From DATBGO01 sp036558005 (GTDB lineage: Bacteria; Actinomycetota; Actinomycetes; Streptosporangiales; Streptosporangiaceae), in contig DATBGO010000138.1 in NCBI GenBank assembly GCA_036558005.1, positions 1 to 64,000 of the forward strand: a stretch of DNA of 64,000 nucleotides. Direction: 5' to 3'. Below, piece by piece: positions 9,034 to 17,792 of this stretch; positions within the stretch are counted from its first letter, which is position 1, and the number at the start of each line of letters is the position of its first letter. The notes beneath the pieces are model-generated. The model made no database searches, had not been told where the DNA came from, and worked only from the letters and a program-made list of their open reading frames with translations. The translations under genes and the position numbers were made by a program.

Positions 9034-9126
9034 CCGCACCGGGCGGGTGAGTCGCTGGGCCCGCGGGCCGGCGCCGGGGCGCGGTACCGGACCGGCTGGC
9101 CCGGCGGCGGCGCCGCTACGGGGCCG

Positions 9127-10422
9127 CTACGGGGCCGGCAGCAGGCCGAACGCGTCGGCGACCGCGAGCGCGCCGGACCGGTTGCGAACCCCGAGCTTGC
9201 GGAACAGCCGGGTCTGCACGTTCTCCACGGTCTTCGGGGCGATGCCGAGCGCGCGGGCGGTCTGCCGGATCGAGTAACCCTGCGCGACCGACCGGAGGAT
9301 GTCGGTCTCCCTGGCGGACAGCTCAGGCAGGTCACCGCCGCCGGGCACCCGCTGGTCCCAGCGGGCCCGCACCGCCCCGATCAGCGGCCGCATCGGCATC
9401 GAGTCGACCACCAGGTAGCCCTGGCTGACCATCCGCAGCACCGAGAGGAAGTGGTCGTCGATCCGGTCGGCACTGACCAGGGCGCTCGCCCCGCTGGCCA
9501 GCGCCTCGGCGAGCTCGGGCGGGTGCAGCGGCTGGCTGTGCACCAGCAGCGCCGGGATGCCCAGCTCCCGGACCACGTGCCAGTCGGGCGGCTGCGGGTC
9601 GACCATCGCGGCCACGATCGGCCCGCGATGCCAGCGAGCCCAGTGCGAGTCGGCCACCGGCTCGTGCTCCCTGGCCAGCACGAACGGCAGCTTGTTCTTG
9701 ATCAGGACCCGGACGACAAGCTCCAGTGCCGCGCTGGGCTGCCCGGACACCACTGTCAGCACCGCGAAGTCGGCGCTGGCCGGGCCCCGCCGCCGGGGCG
9801 CTGCCCTGGCCGGCCCGGCGCGGCCTTCCAGCATGCCCAGGGACGCCGCCCGGGACACCGCGTGCGCGCTGCTGTTGACCTCCAGCTTCGCGTAGACGCG
9901 GCGCTTGAGGTTCTCCACGGTCAGCGGGCTGATGCCGAGCAGGGCGGCGATCTCGGCCACGCTGTGTCCGGACCCGGTCAGCACGACCAGCTCAAGCTCC
10001 CGGTCGGTCAGCCCGCCGTGGCTGCTGCGCGCGTGCTTGCCGGGCTTGCGCCGCAGCAGCGCCAGCACCGCGGCCAGGCCGTGCGACTCGGGCACGAGCG
10101 AGGCGATCCCGGCCCGGCAGGCGGCCGCCAGGTCCCGCTCGGAGGCATCCCGGTAGGTGACGATCACGTTCAGCTCCGGGTAACGGCGCAGCAGGTCGCC
10201 GGCCAGCACCGCGAACTCGCCCAGCCGGGAGCCCGCGTCCATGATCACCACGTCGGGCTGGCCGAGACCGCACAGCGCCGGGATGGCACCGGGCTCGGCC
10301 ACCTTGCCCACGACCGTGATGTCCGGGCTGCCGGACAGGCAGGCAGAAAGGGCGTCGCGCAGCAGCCGCCGCGACGACTGCACGGCTACCCTGACGGTGA
10401 CGCGGGCGGGTGACGCGACCAT
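9127..10422 (-). CDS. Tandem LuxR/NarL-type response regulator (two receiver-HTH modules)
   Basis: DNA-binding regulator made of two NarL-like halves. The first half has a receiver-like region (residues ~8-125, with D62 in VVIMDAG as the likely phosphorylation site) and a LuxR-type HTH at ~138-196 (LTDRELELVVL, SVAEIAALLGIS, TVENLKRRVYAKL). The second half has a degenerate receiver-like region (~218-345) without an obvious phospho-acceptor, then a second LuxR HTH at ~368-426 (LSARETDILRSVAQG, TVENVQTRLFRKLGV). Usual NarL proteins have ~215 residues; this one has 431. No histidine kinase is adjacent. The next gene upstream, the G1 peptidase, is divergent across a 347-bp AT-richer gap and could be a target. 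Confidence 0.85.
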   Translation of the reverse strand: MVASPARVTVRVAVQSSRRLLRDALSACLSGSPDITVVGKVAEPGAIPALCGLGQPDVVIMDAGSRLGEFAVLAGDLLRRYPELNVIVTYRDASERDLAAACRAGIASLVPESHGLAAVLALLRRKPGKHARSSHGGLTDRELELVVLTGSGHSVAEIAALLGISPLTVENLKRRVYAKLEVNSSAHAVSRAASLGMLEGRAGPARAAPRRRGPASADFAVLTVVSGQPSAALELVVRVLIKNKLPFVLAREHEPVADSHWARWHRGPIVAAMVDPQPPDWHVVRELGIPALLVHSQPLHPPELAEALASGASALVSADRIDDHFLSVLRMVSQGYLVVDSMPMRPLIGAVRARWDQRVPGGGDLPELSARETDILRSVAQGYSIRQTARALGIAPKTVENVQTRLFRKLGVRNRSGALAVADAFGLLPAP

Positions 10423-10769
10423 CGCTGAGCCTGTTTTCCCGTATGTTGATACCTGGGGCTGATGAGGTACCGCAGTCTACGCTGGACGGGCTATTTACCG
10501 CCGGTCCATAGATCTTTATGACGAAACCTGCGGATCATCCTAAGTAATACTGTGTGAGTAAATTACGTGATTTGTCCGTGATCTGCGCCACACGTAACCC
10601 GCTCGTCGCCTCCGCTCAGATCACCGCCTGCCGGGCGCGGCTGGGCAGGCGGGCCGATAGTGTTGCGAAGATTGCCCCCAATAGGGTATTGATGACCGAG
10701 ATAACAAAAAGTTACGATTGCAGCACAAGCGGCTAATGTAGGCCGCGTCGAGCGAGAGGCAACTCCGCT
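10423..10769. promoter_or_regulatory. Divergent intergenic region between the tandem LuxR regulator and the G1 peptidase
   Basis: No gene is visible in these 347 bp. The stretch is much richer in A and T than its surroundings (for example near 10540-10570 and 10675-10735), as expected for promoters of the two divergent genes. I cannot assign -35/-10 boxes reliably. Confidence 0.45.
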
Positions 10770-11642
10770 ATGCACCATCGTTCCCCCAAGCTGTTCCTTG
10801 GCTCGTTAGCCGCCCTGGTGCCGGTGGTCGGCCTGGTCGTGGCGTTCAGCCCGGCCGCGGGCGCGAGCAGCAGCACCGCCCACCCCTCAGCGAACGCCAG
10901 CGCGATGGCCGCCGCCCGCGCCGTGCTCAAGAACCTCAAGGTCGGACAGCACGCGACCGACCACCGGGTCTCCAGGCACATCTCCAAGATCAGCGGCCTG
11001 ACCCAGGTGCAGAGCACCAACTGGTCCGGTTACGGCGACGACAACACCGCTGGCAACACCTACACCACGGTCACGGCGAACTGGACCGAGCCGTCGGTCA
11101 CCTGCACCTCCACCACGTCGCTCGCCGTGTTCTGGGTCGGCATCGACGGCTTCACCAGCGGATCTGTCGAGCAGGACGGCACGCTGGCGGAGTGCTCGGG
11201 CGGCCGGGCCTTCTATGACACCTGGTGGGAGATGTTCCCCACGAACTCCATCCAGGTGGTCGGCACCAGCCTCGCACCAGGAGACAGCATCAGTTCCTCG
11301 GTGACCAGGAGCGGGAGCACCTACACACTTAAGGTCACCGACTCAACCCACCCCGCGAACAGCTTCACCAGGACCGAGACGTGCTCCACCTGCGCCAACT
11401 CCAGCGCTGAGTGGATCGCTGAGGCGCCGAGCGGCTCCAGCGGGGTATTCCCGCTGTCCAACTTCCACACCTGGACGGCCAGCAGCGCGACGGTGAAGTC
11501 CGGCTCGACCTCCGGCGTCATCTCCACGTTCCCCGACGACGAGCTGACCATGGTCGACGGCTCCGGGCTCGTCAAGGCTCAGCCGGGAGCGCTCAACGGC
11601 ACCGGCAACGGGTTCACCGTCACCTGGCGGCGCAGCACCTGA
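10770..11642 (+). CDS. Secreted G1-family (glutamic) peptidase
   Basis: Predicted extracellular acid endopeptidase of the eqolisin family, whose catalytic pair is Gln and Glu. A signal peptide covers about residues 1-32. A short propeptide-like stretch precedes the domain, which opens with STNWSGYG near residue 82. The signature FWVGIDGF (121-128) is followed by Q135 in SVEQDGT, FYDTWWEMFP (148-157) and E214 in SAEWIAEAP. Q135 and E214 align with the known catalytic residues of scytalidoglutamic peptidase, so the enzyme looks active. Length of 290 residues fits the family. Such enzymes are best known from fungi but occur in acid-tolerant actinobacteria. Confidence 0.88.
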   Translation: MHHRSPKLFLGSLAALVPVVGLVVAFSPAAGASSSTAHPSANASAMAAARAVLKNLKVGQHATDHRVSRHISKISGLTQVQSTNWSGYGDDNTAGNTYTTVTANWTEPSVTCTSTTSLAVFWVGIDGFTSGSVEQDGTLAECSGGRAFYDTWWEMFPTNSIQVVGTSLAPGDSISSSVTRSGSTYTLKVTDSTHPANSFTRTETCSTCANSSAEWIAEAPSGSSGVFPLSNFHTWTASSATVKSGSTSGVISTFPDDELTMVDGSGLVKAQPGALNGTGNGFTVTWRRST

Positions 11643-11693
11643 CCCGCGGGAACAGCACCAATCGGATCACGCACCTGTCACGCTGGCCGGCGG

Positions 11694-12389
11694 TCACCCG
11701 CCGGCCAGCGCCATGACGGTGCCGGCGCACGCGCCCATGGGCGCCAGGAACAGCAGGAGCATCGCCATGTTCCACAGTGTGGACACGCCGAACGGCAGGC
11801 GCTCGATCCCGAGCACGCCCTTGGCCAGCCGGGAGATATACACCGGCCCGCCGGGCTGGCCGACGAGTTCCGGGCGGCCGAACTGCTTGTCGAGTGCCTT
11901 GTTGATCACCTTCATGTCGTCGTCCCGGCTGAACATGACGGTGACCCCGGCGGTGTCGGTGACGATGATGTAGTCGTAGAAGGCCTGGTTCCCCGGAAAC
12001 CGCCGGGCCCGGATCCGGCGCAGGCTGCGCAGGTCGATGGTGCGCGGCCCGGACATGGTCCGCACGGTCAGCAGGTTGTCCTGCCGGTACCGGTCCCTGC
12101 CCCGCGCGGTGCTGATGCCGCGCATCCCGATGAACCCCAGCGCCACCGCGAAACCGGCGGGGAGCGCCAGTGACTCCGGGTCCAGCATGGGGCGCAGCAG
12201 CAACGCGGGACCGACCCAGATGACCGCGAGGCCAGCGAGCCAGGCCGTCACCGTGGTCACGCTGCGCCGGCGGGCCAGCGCGGCGGGAACCGGGCTGACC
12301 GTCGGCATGGGTGCTGTGTTCATCGGCCATCCCGCCCGGGCGATGCCCGCACTGTCAGCATTGGCCGCAAAAGCTGCGGATCGACACAT
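11694..12389 (-). CDS. Hypothetical membrane protein
   Basis: I do not recognise the family. There are two hydrophobic helices after residue ~45 (WLAGLAVIWVGPALLL and LPAGFAVALGFIGM), a cytoplasm-like middle of ~100 residues resembling a PH-like membrane-associated domain (LLTVRTMSGPRTIDL, YDYIIVTDTAGVTVMF), and a last hydrophobic helix (LWNMAMLLLFLAPMGACAG). The ATG at 12389 has an AGGGTG site upstream; an alternative ATG lies at 12323. The gene runs toward the G1 peptidase and ends 52 bp after that gene's stop. Confidence 0.65.
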   Translation of the reverse strand: MCRSAAFAANADSAGIARAGWPMNTAPMPTVSPVPAALARRRSVTTVTAWLAGLAVIWVGPALLLRPMLDPESLALPAGFAVALGFIGMRGISTARGRDRYRQDNLLTVRTMSGPRTIDLRSLRRIRARRFPGNQAFYDYIIVTDTAGVTVMFSRDDDMKVINKALDKQFGRPELVGQPGGPVYISRLAKGVLGIERLPFGVSTLWNMAMLLLFLAPMGACAGTVMALAGG

Positions 12390-12541
12390 TTAACACCCTG
12401 TGACGGCACCCTGGATAGCCTGCTGCGCAGCGGAATGACACGACCCCAGGGGCGGCTGGCCGCCCCGGGCGGCCAGCCGGACACCGGGCCGGATATGTGG
12501 CGATTGCGCATTAGTGGCGCTCGCGCGGGTAGCTGCGGCGG

Positions 12542-14788
12542 ATGCTTGAAGCACTCCTGCTGGCAGGCCTGGTGGCCGCGCCGCTCGGCTCGGCCGGGTT
12601 GTTCATGCCCGCCAGGCGCCGCCGCCGCGCCGCGGGCTTCTGGCCGGCCGCACGCCGGCTCACGCTCGCGGTCGCCGGGACCGCGCTGCTGGCCGCGGCG
12701 GTGGCCGTGGCGCTGCAGCTGCTCAGCGTGTCCAGGCCCAACCTGATCGCGGGCGTCGCCGGGATCATCGCCGCCAGCGCGGCGTGGCTGCCGGTCACCC
12801 GCAGGTGGAACGGCCGGGCTCACCTGTGCTGGGCATCGAGCGTGTTCCTGTTCGTCATCTACCTGGCCTTCGCGCTGGACTGGACGCTGACGAGCGGGCT
12901 CGGCCTGGCCAGCACCGCCGGCGGGGTGGTGCTGTGGCTGCTCGAAGTCTTCGCCGCGATCCTGACCACCGCCTACCTGTGGGAGATCTGCGACGCGCTC
13001 GGCACCGAGCACTGGCGCCGCCGGGTCACCGCCACCACCCCGCTCAAGGCCGGTCATCAGGCCCTGGCCGGGCAGCAGCCCTACCTGCCGTTCGTCAGCC
13101 TGCACGTGCCCGCGCACAACGAGCCGCCGGACATGGTCATCGAGACCCTCGGCGCGCTGCTGCGGCTGGACTACCCGGCCTACGAGGTCGTCCTGATCGA
13201 CGACAACACCAGTGACGAGCGGCTGTGGCGGCCGGTGGAACAGTGGTGCGCCCGGCACGGGGTGACGTTCGCCCACCTGGAGGACTGGCCTGGCTACAAG
13301 TCCGGCGCGCTCAACTACGCGCTGCGCGAGCTGACCGACCCGCGAGCCGAGGTCATCGGCGTGGTCGATTCCGATTACCAGATCGAGCCGGGATTCCTGC
13401 GCCGGTGCGCCCCGGCGTTCGCCGATCCCTGGACCGGTTTCATCCAGGCGCCCCAGGACTACCGGGACTGGAGGCACGCTCCCTATTACCGGCGGCTGTA
13501 CTACTCCTATAAGTACTTCTTCGCCGTTTCGCAGCCCGCGCGCAACGAGCATGACGGCGCCATTTTCGCCGGCACCATGGGGCTCATCCGCCGGGTCGCG
13601 CTGGACGAGCTCGGCGGCTGGGACGAGTGGTGCATCACCGAGGACGCCGAGCTGTCGCTGCGGCTGCTGCGGGCGGGCTGGAACGGCCTGCACATGGACC
13701 AGACCTGGGGCCGCGGGATCATGCCGCTGACCTTCGAGGCGCTCAAGGGCCAGCGTTACCGGTGGTGCTTCGGCGGCATCCAGATCCTGCGGATGCACTG
13801 GCGGTCGCTGCTGCCGCGCCGCGCGTCACGGGGCAACCACCTGACCACCGCGCAGCGCTGGGCTTACCTGGCCGGAGGGATCCAGTGGTACGGCGACCTG
13901 CTCAGCCTGGTGTTCCTGGTGTTCCTGCTGGCCGGCGCGGCGAACCTGGCCGCAGGCGGCGGCGAGCTGTTCCGCAAGCTCACGCCGTTCCTGGTGGCGA
14001 CCGTGCCGGTGCTGGTCGGGCTGGGCCTGGTCCGGGCCGTCGCGCTGCTGCGCCGGGGCACCGGCGCGTCCTGGCGGGACGCAATCGGCGCGTTCTTCAT
14101 CTGGCAGTCCACCTCGGTGGTGGTGGCGCGGGCATCGGTGCAGGGCCTGTTCGCCCGCAAGGCGGCGTTCCTGCGCACCCCCAAGACCAGCGAGCAGGCA
14201 AAGTGGTGGGAGCCGCTGCGAGCCAACTGGGCCGAGTCAGCCCTGGCCGTGCTCGGCCTGGCCGGCATCGCCGCGGCGCTGACCAAGCCTGCCCAGCTGA
14301 GCGGGCCGCTGCTCGCGTTCCTGCTGGCATTTCCCACGGCCGGCCTGGCCGCGGCCCCGGTGAACAGCTGGGCGGCCCAGCGCGCCGCCCTGCCGCGCTG
14401 GCTGCGGGCCCGCCGGCAGACCGAGTACCTGCGGAACCAGCGTTCGGTCGCGGCCGGCGCGGCGGCTGGCGGCGCGGTGGCGGTACTGGCGGCCGTCCTG
14501 ATCGGGCTGGCGCTCATCTTCGCGCCCAGTCAGCATCAGTTCAGGAGCCCGGACCTGGTCGGCCCGGCGCAGGGTCACAGCCACGGCCCGGCCAGCCCGG
14601 ACACCCGCTCGCCGTCGCCGTCCGGCTCGCCGTCGGGCAGCTCATCATCGGGCAGCTCCCCCTCGGGCAGCTCTTCCTCGCCCGCCAGCACCTCCCCGGC
14701 ACCGGTGCCGAGCACCAGCTCGCCGGTGCCGACGGCGACCCCGAGCCCGACAGCGACGAGCACGACCTCGCCGCCCGCGTCCCCCTGA
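12542..14788 (+). CDS. Membrane glycosyltransferase family 2 (cellulose-synthase-like)
   Basis: Processive or semi-processive glycosyltransferase embedded in the membrane. Four hydrophobic helices lie before the catalytic domain (residues ~175-420). All GT2 motifs are visible: VLIDDN, VVDSDYQ near residue 275, the TED motif (CITEDAEL near 367) and QRYRW near 404, which marks enzymes related to BcsA and chitin or hyaluronan synthases. Several membrane helices follow. The last ~60 residues are a Ser/Pro/Thr-rich tail containing SPSGS-like repeats. No c-di-GMP-binding PilZ domain is seen, although a GGDEF-EAL protein is encoded 38 kb away. The polymer made is unknown. A strong hairpin follows the stop. 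Confidence 0.87.
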   Translation: MLEALLLAGLVAAPLGSAGLFMPARRRRRAAGFWPAARRLTLAVAGTALLAAAVAVALQLLSVSRPNLIAGVAGIIAASAAWLPVTRRWNGRAHLCWASSVFLFVIYLAFALDWTLTSGLGLASTAGGVVLWLLEVFAAILTTAYLWEICDALGTEHWRRRVTATTPLKAGHQALAGQQPYLPFVSLHVPAHNEPPDMVIETLGALLRLDYPAYEVVLIDDNTSDERLWRPVEQWCARHGVTFAHLEDWPGYKSGALNYALRELTDPRAEVIGVVDSDYQIEPGFLRRCAPAFADPWTGFIQAPQDYRDWRHAPYYRRLYYSYKYFFAVSQPARNEHDGAIFAGTMGLIRRVALDELGGWDEWCITEDAELSLRLLRAGWNGLHMDQTWGRGIMPLTFEALKGQRYRWCFGGIQILRMHWRSLLPRRASRGNHLTTAQRWAYLAGGIQWYGDLLSLVFLVFLLAGAANLAAGGGELFRKLTPFLVATVPVLVGLGLVRAVALLRRGTGASWRDAIGAFFIWQSTSVVVARASVQGLFARKAAFLRTPKTSEQAKWWEPLRANWAESALAVLGLAGIAAALTKPAQLSGPLLAFLLAFPTAGLAAAPVNSWAAQRAALPRWLRARRQTEYLRNQRSVAAGAAAGGAVAVLAAVLIGLALIFAPSQHQFRSPDLVGPAQGHSHGPASPDTRSPSPSGSPSGSSSSGSSPSGSSSSPASTSPAPVPSTSSPVPTATPSPTATSTTSPPASP

Positions 14789-14804
14789 CCCGGGCTAGCA
14801 GCTG

Positions 14805-14838
14805 ACCCCCCCCAAGGGTTTTCCGTCCCTCGGGGGGT
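14805..14838 (+). terminator. Strong stem-loop after the glycosyltransferase gene
   Basis: ACCCCCC (14805-14811) pairs with GGGGGGT (14832-14838) and the inner AGGG (14815-14818) with CCCT (14827-14830), leaving a short loop. It begins 17 bp after the stop codon. The tail is only weakly T-rich. Confidence 0.7.
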
Positions 14839-14991
14839 ATTCGTCTCTGTCCGCGGACCGGGCCGGCCCCTAGTGTGCCGCCAGGCGGGAAGCGGGTCGA
14901 TCCCCCGCGGTCATGCCGCGCGACGATGGTCGCGGGCAGGACCCGGGACTATGCGCCGCTCGCGCGGTGCTGGGCCACGGAAACGGAGACG

Positions 14992-17760
14992 ATGACTCTC
15001 AACAGGAGTTTTCGTAGCGCTGCAAGAGGACGTATACCGGCCGCCGCCGCGGCCATGGCAGCCGTCGCGCTGGCGCTGGCGCTGGCCGCGGCGTGGGCGG
15101 GCCCGGCCGCCGCGGCCGGCCTTTCCGGCGGCCGGCCGGCCGCCGCCGCCACCGCGGCGCCCGCCCGGGTCAAGTACTATGTCGTGCCGCCTTCGGGCAA
15201 GGGCGCGACCTCGCTGATCGCGATCGCGGCGCAGACGCTCGGCAGCGGCAGCCGGTTCACGGAGATCTTCAACCTGAACAAGGGCCGGCCGCAGCAGGCT
15301 GGCGGCCGGCTGGAGAATCCCAGCGTGATCGAGGCGGGATGGGTGCTGCAGCTGCCGGCTGACGCCTCCGGTCCCGGTGTCCATTTCGGGCCGCTGCCAG
15401 GAGCCGCGCCCGCCGCGTCCAGCCCGCCGCCGTCGCCGCGGCCCTCCCCGCGCGTCACCAGCAGCGCGGCGGCCGGCGGGTCCGGGCTGCCGCTGCTGGA
15501 CCTCGCGGGCGCGGCAGTGGTCGTGCTGGGAGCGGCCTGGCTGGCCGTCATGTACGGCCGCCGCCGCCGCGGTGGCCGGCCAGCGGGCCGCCCGTCGCGC
15601 GGCAGGCCGCCGCGGTCGCGGCCGGGGCTGGCGGCGGCAGGACTAGCGCGGGCAGGACGGGCCAGGCCCGGCCCGGCCAGGCCCGGCCGCGCGACGTCGG
15701 TCCTGCCCCGCCGGGCCGGGGCCGGCCCCGGGCGGCAGCTGACCGCGGACGAGGTGCTGCGCAGCAGACTCGGGCTGGCCAGCAGGCCCGGCCCCGGCCC
15801 CGGCGGCGCGGCCGGCGAGCATCCCAGCTGGCCCGGCACTGCCGAGCGCGGCCCGTTCGACACCGGTCCGCTCGGCCGGTACGGGGCCGCCGCGCTCGGC
15901 TACCTGGCGGGTGCGCGGGGCCACTATGACGCGGGCGGGCCAGGCCAGCACGGGACGGATCCGCGCAGCCGGGACGACCGGTCCGGACCTGGCTACCCGC
16001 CATGGCCGGACGCGGAGTACCCGAGCCAGCCAGGGGCCAGCCTGCCCGGCGCGGGCGCTGGCGCTGAGCCTGGCCCGCCCGCCCCGGCGGGTTACCCCGG
16101 CCGGCCGGGCCCGTCGGGTTACCTTCGCCGGCCAGCGCAGCCAGGCCGGTTCGGACCCGACCATCCCAGCTGGCCCGCCACCGACCTGCCCAGGGTGCCC
16201 AGTCACGCCGCTGACCTGCCCAGGGCGCCGGGTCCCGCCACCGACCTGCCCGGCGTCTCTGGCGCCGCGGGTTCCGGTCGGCCCGACCTGCATTCTCCAG
16301 GCGGGCCGGCCGCTGGACCCCCGGCACGCGGCCGGGCCGGCTACCCGGATCAGCCCGGCGGCGGCGGGCACCTTGGCCGGTTCGGTCCTGACCATCCCAG
16401 CTGGCCCGCCACCGACCTGCCCAGGGTGCCCGACAGCGATGAGCTGCCGGGTCCCGGCCCGGACTACCCGCGATGGCCGGGCGCGGAGCTGCCGAGGCGG
16501 CCCCGCCAGCCGGGCGGGCCTGGCCCTGGCGGCAGCGGCCCGCGGCCTGGCGACCCGTACCCGGCGGGACCGGGTTACCCCGGCCCGTCCGGCCCCGGGT
16601 ATCCGGGGCGGTCCGCGGGCGGTTATCCGGGCCAGGCCGCCGGGCCGTTCTACCCCCCGGGTGCCCAGCCGGGGCCGCCGGGAAGCGGCTCCTGGGTGCG
16701 GGACCCGTCCGGCAGCTGGACTCCCGCCGGGCCGTCCGGGCCCGGCTGGCCCGCGCAGCTGAGCGCGAGCCAGTCCGGGCCGGGAACCTACGAGGTCAGC
16801 TCCGGCGACGTCCGGTTCCCCGTGGTACTGACCGACGTGCCCGCGGGCCGCGGCCTGGCTACCGGGCTGGCGACCCGGCCGGAGGCCGCGATCCAGCTGG
16901 CGGCCGCCGGGCTTTCCGGCCCGCTGCAGGCTGGCCCGGGCACCGGCTGGAACGCTGACTCGCTCCGGCTGGCAGAGCGGATCCTGTCCGGCGCCGAGCA
17001 GGAGGCCGCCAGGATCAGGCAGGAAGCCGCCGAGCTCAGGCAGCAGGCAACGCGGATCCAGCAGGAGGCCACCGACAAGGCCGCCGCCACCGTGGCGGCC
17101 GCCGAGCAGGAGGCCGCCGAGCTACGGGCCGCGGCCAGCAAGATGTCGGCTGAGCTCGGCGAGGTGGCCGCCTACGTGACGCAGAACCTGGCCGCCCCGG
17201 CGAAGCCAGGTACCCAGCCCGCCTCCCGCCCGGCCAGCCCGCCAGCCAGCCGGCCGCCGACCGCGCCGTCTGGTCATCCGGCCACCAAGCCAGCGGCCAG
17301 GCCGTCAGGCCGGCCAGCCCGCAAGCCCGCCGCCCGGCCATCGGCCCGCCCGGCCCGCAAACCGCCCGGAGACGCCCCGGCGAGGAAGGCCCCGGGCCGC
17401 CAGGTGGCCGCGCTGCGCAAGATGGTGATCTCGTTCGTGCTCGTCGCCCTGGTCGGGACCGCGACCGGGATCACCGAGATAGCGCTGCACGGATTCGCGT
17501 TTTTCGCGTTCCGGGCCAACGGCGCGGGCGCCTCGGTCACCGGCCTCACCGAGGATCAGGGGCCAGGCCAGCCGAACGCGCCGGGAACCCACCACAAGCC
17601 CGCCGGCGGCCCCGGCGCCAGGCCAGGCGGCCGCTCACCGGCCAAGCGCGGTCACGCTCCGGCCAAGCCGCACTCCAATGCCAGTAAGAACGGCCATCAG
17701 CCGCCGGGCCAGCGGGCCAAGGTCCACCCGCCCGCCGGACCGGGCGGCAAGGCGAAGTGA
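14992..17760 (+). CDS. LysM-domain membrane protein with Pro/Gly-rich region and coiled coil
   Basis: A 922-residue, low-complexity protein. It has a signal or anchor helix (residues ~15-42), a LysM-like peptidoglycan-binding domain at ~60-122 (YYVVPPSGKG... GWVLQLP), a Pro/Ser linker and a membrane helix near 165-185 followed by basic residues. About 450 residues of Pro/Gly repeats follow, then a DivIVA-like coiled coil at ~655-735 (rich in AEQEA and RQEA heptads), an Ala/Pro/Arg repeat region and a last membrane helix near 815-838. This suggests a link between the cell wall and a cytoplasmic scaffold; function is inferred only. The ATG at 14992 was chosen because the signal peptide starts there; the frame is open from 14875. 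It overlaps the next gene's possible GTG start. Confidence 0.7.
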   Translation: MTLNRSFRSAARGRIPAAAAAMAAVALALALAAAWAGPAAAAGLSGGRPAAAATAAPARVKYYVVPPSGKGATSLIAIAAQTLGSGSRFTEIFNLNKGRPQQAGGRLENPSVIEAGWVLQLPADASGPGVHFGPLPGAAPAASSPPPSPRPSPRVTSSAAAGGSGLPLLDLAGAAVVVLGAAWLAVMYGRRRRGGRPAGRPSRGRPPRSRPGLAAAGLARAGRARPGPARPGRATSVLPRRAGAGPGRQLTADEVLRSRLGLASRPGPGPGGAAGEHPSWPGTAERGPFDTGPLGRYGAAALGYLAGARGHYDAGGPGQHGTDPRSRDDRSGPGYPPWPDAEYPSQPGASLPGAGAGAEPGPPAPAGYPGRPGPSGYLRRPAQPGRFGPDHPSWPATDLPRVPSHAADLPRAPGPATDLPGVSGAAGSGRPDLHSPGGPAAGPPARGRAGYPDQPGGGGHLGRFGPDHPSWPATDLPRVPDSDELPGPGPDYPRWPGAELPRRPRQPGGPGPGGSGPRPGDPYPAGPGYPGPSGPGYPGRSAGGYPGQAAGPFYPPGAQPGPPGSGSWVRDPSGSWTPAGPSGPGWPAQLSASQSGPGTYEVSSGDVRFPVVLTDVPAGRGLATGLATRPEAAIQLAAAGLSGPLQAGPGTGWNADSLRLAERILSGAEQEAARIRQEAAELRQQATRIQQEATDKAAATVAAAEQEAAELRAAASKMSAELGEVAAYVTQNLAAPAKPGTQPASRPASPPASRPPTAPSGHPATKPAARPSGRPARKPAARPSARPARKPPGDAPARKAPGRQVAALRKMVISFVLVALVGTATGITEIALHGFAFFAFRANGAGASVTGLTEDQGPGQPNAPGTHHKPAGGPGARPGGRSPAKRGHAPAKPHSNASKNGHQPPGQRAKVHPPAGPGGKAK
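16143..16431 (+). repeat. Duplicated 58-bp block in the Pro/Gly-rich region
   Basis: A near-identical 58-bp stretch occurs at 16143-16200 and 16374-16431. Each encodes GRFGPDHPSWPATDLPRVP. Shorter fragments of the same motif (ADLPRAPG, ATDLPGVSG) lie between the two copies. Confidence 0.85.
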
Positions 17761-17792
17761 CCAGCCCGCGGACAGCTAAGGAGGGCCGGCCG

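Noticed and set aside
9451..10413. Long plus-strand frame opposite the tandem LuxR regulator
   Set aside because: It is the shadow of the minus-strand gene: no domains, Gln/Gly/Arg-rich, and codon bias on the wrong strand.
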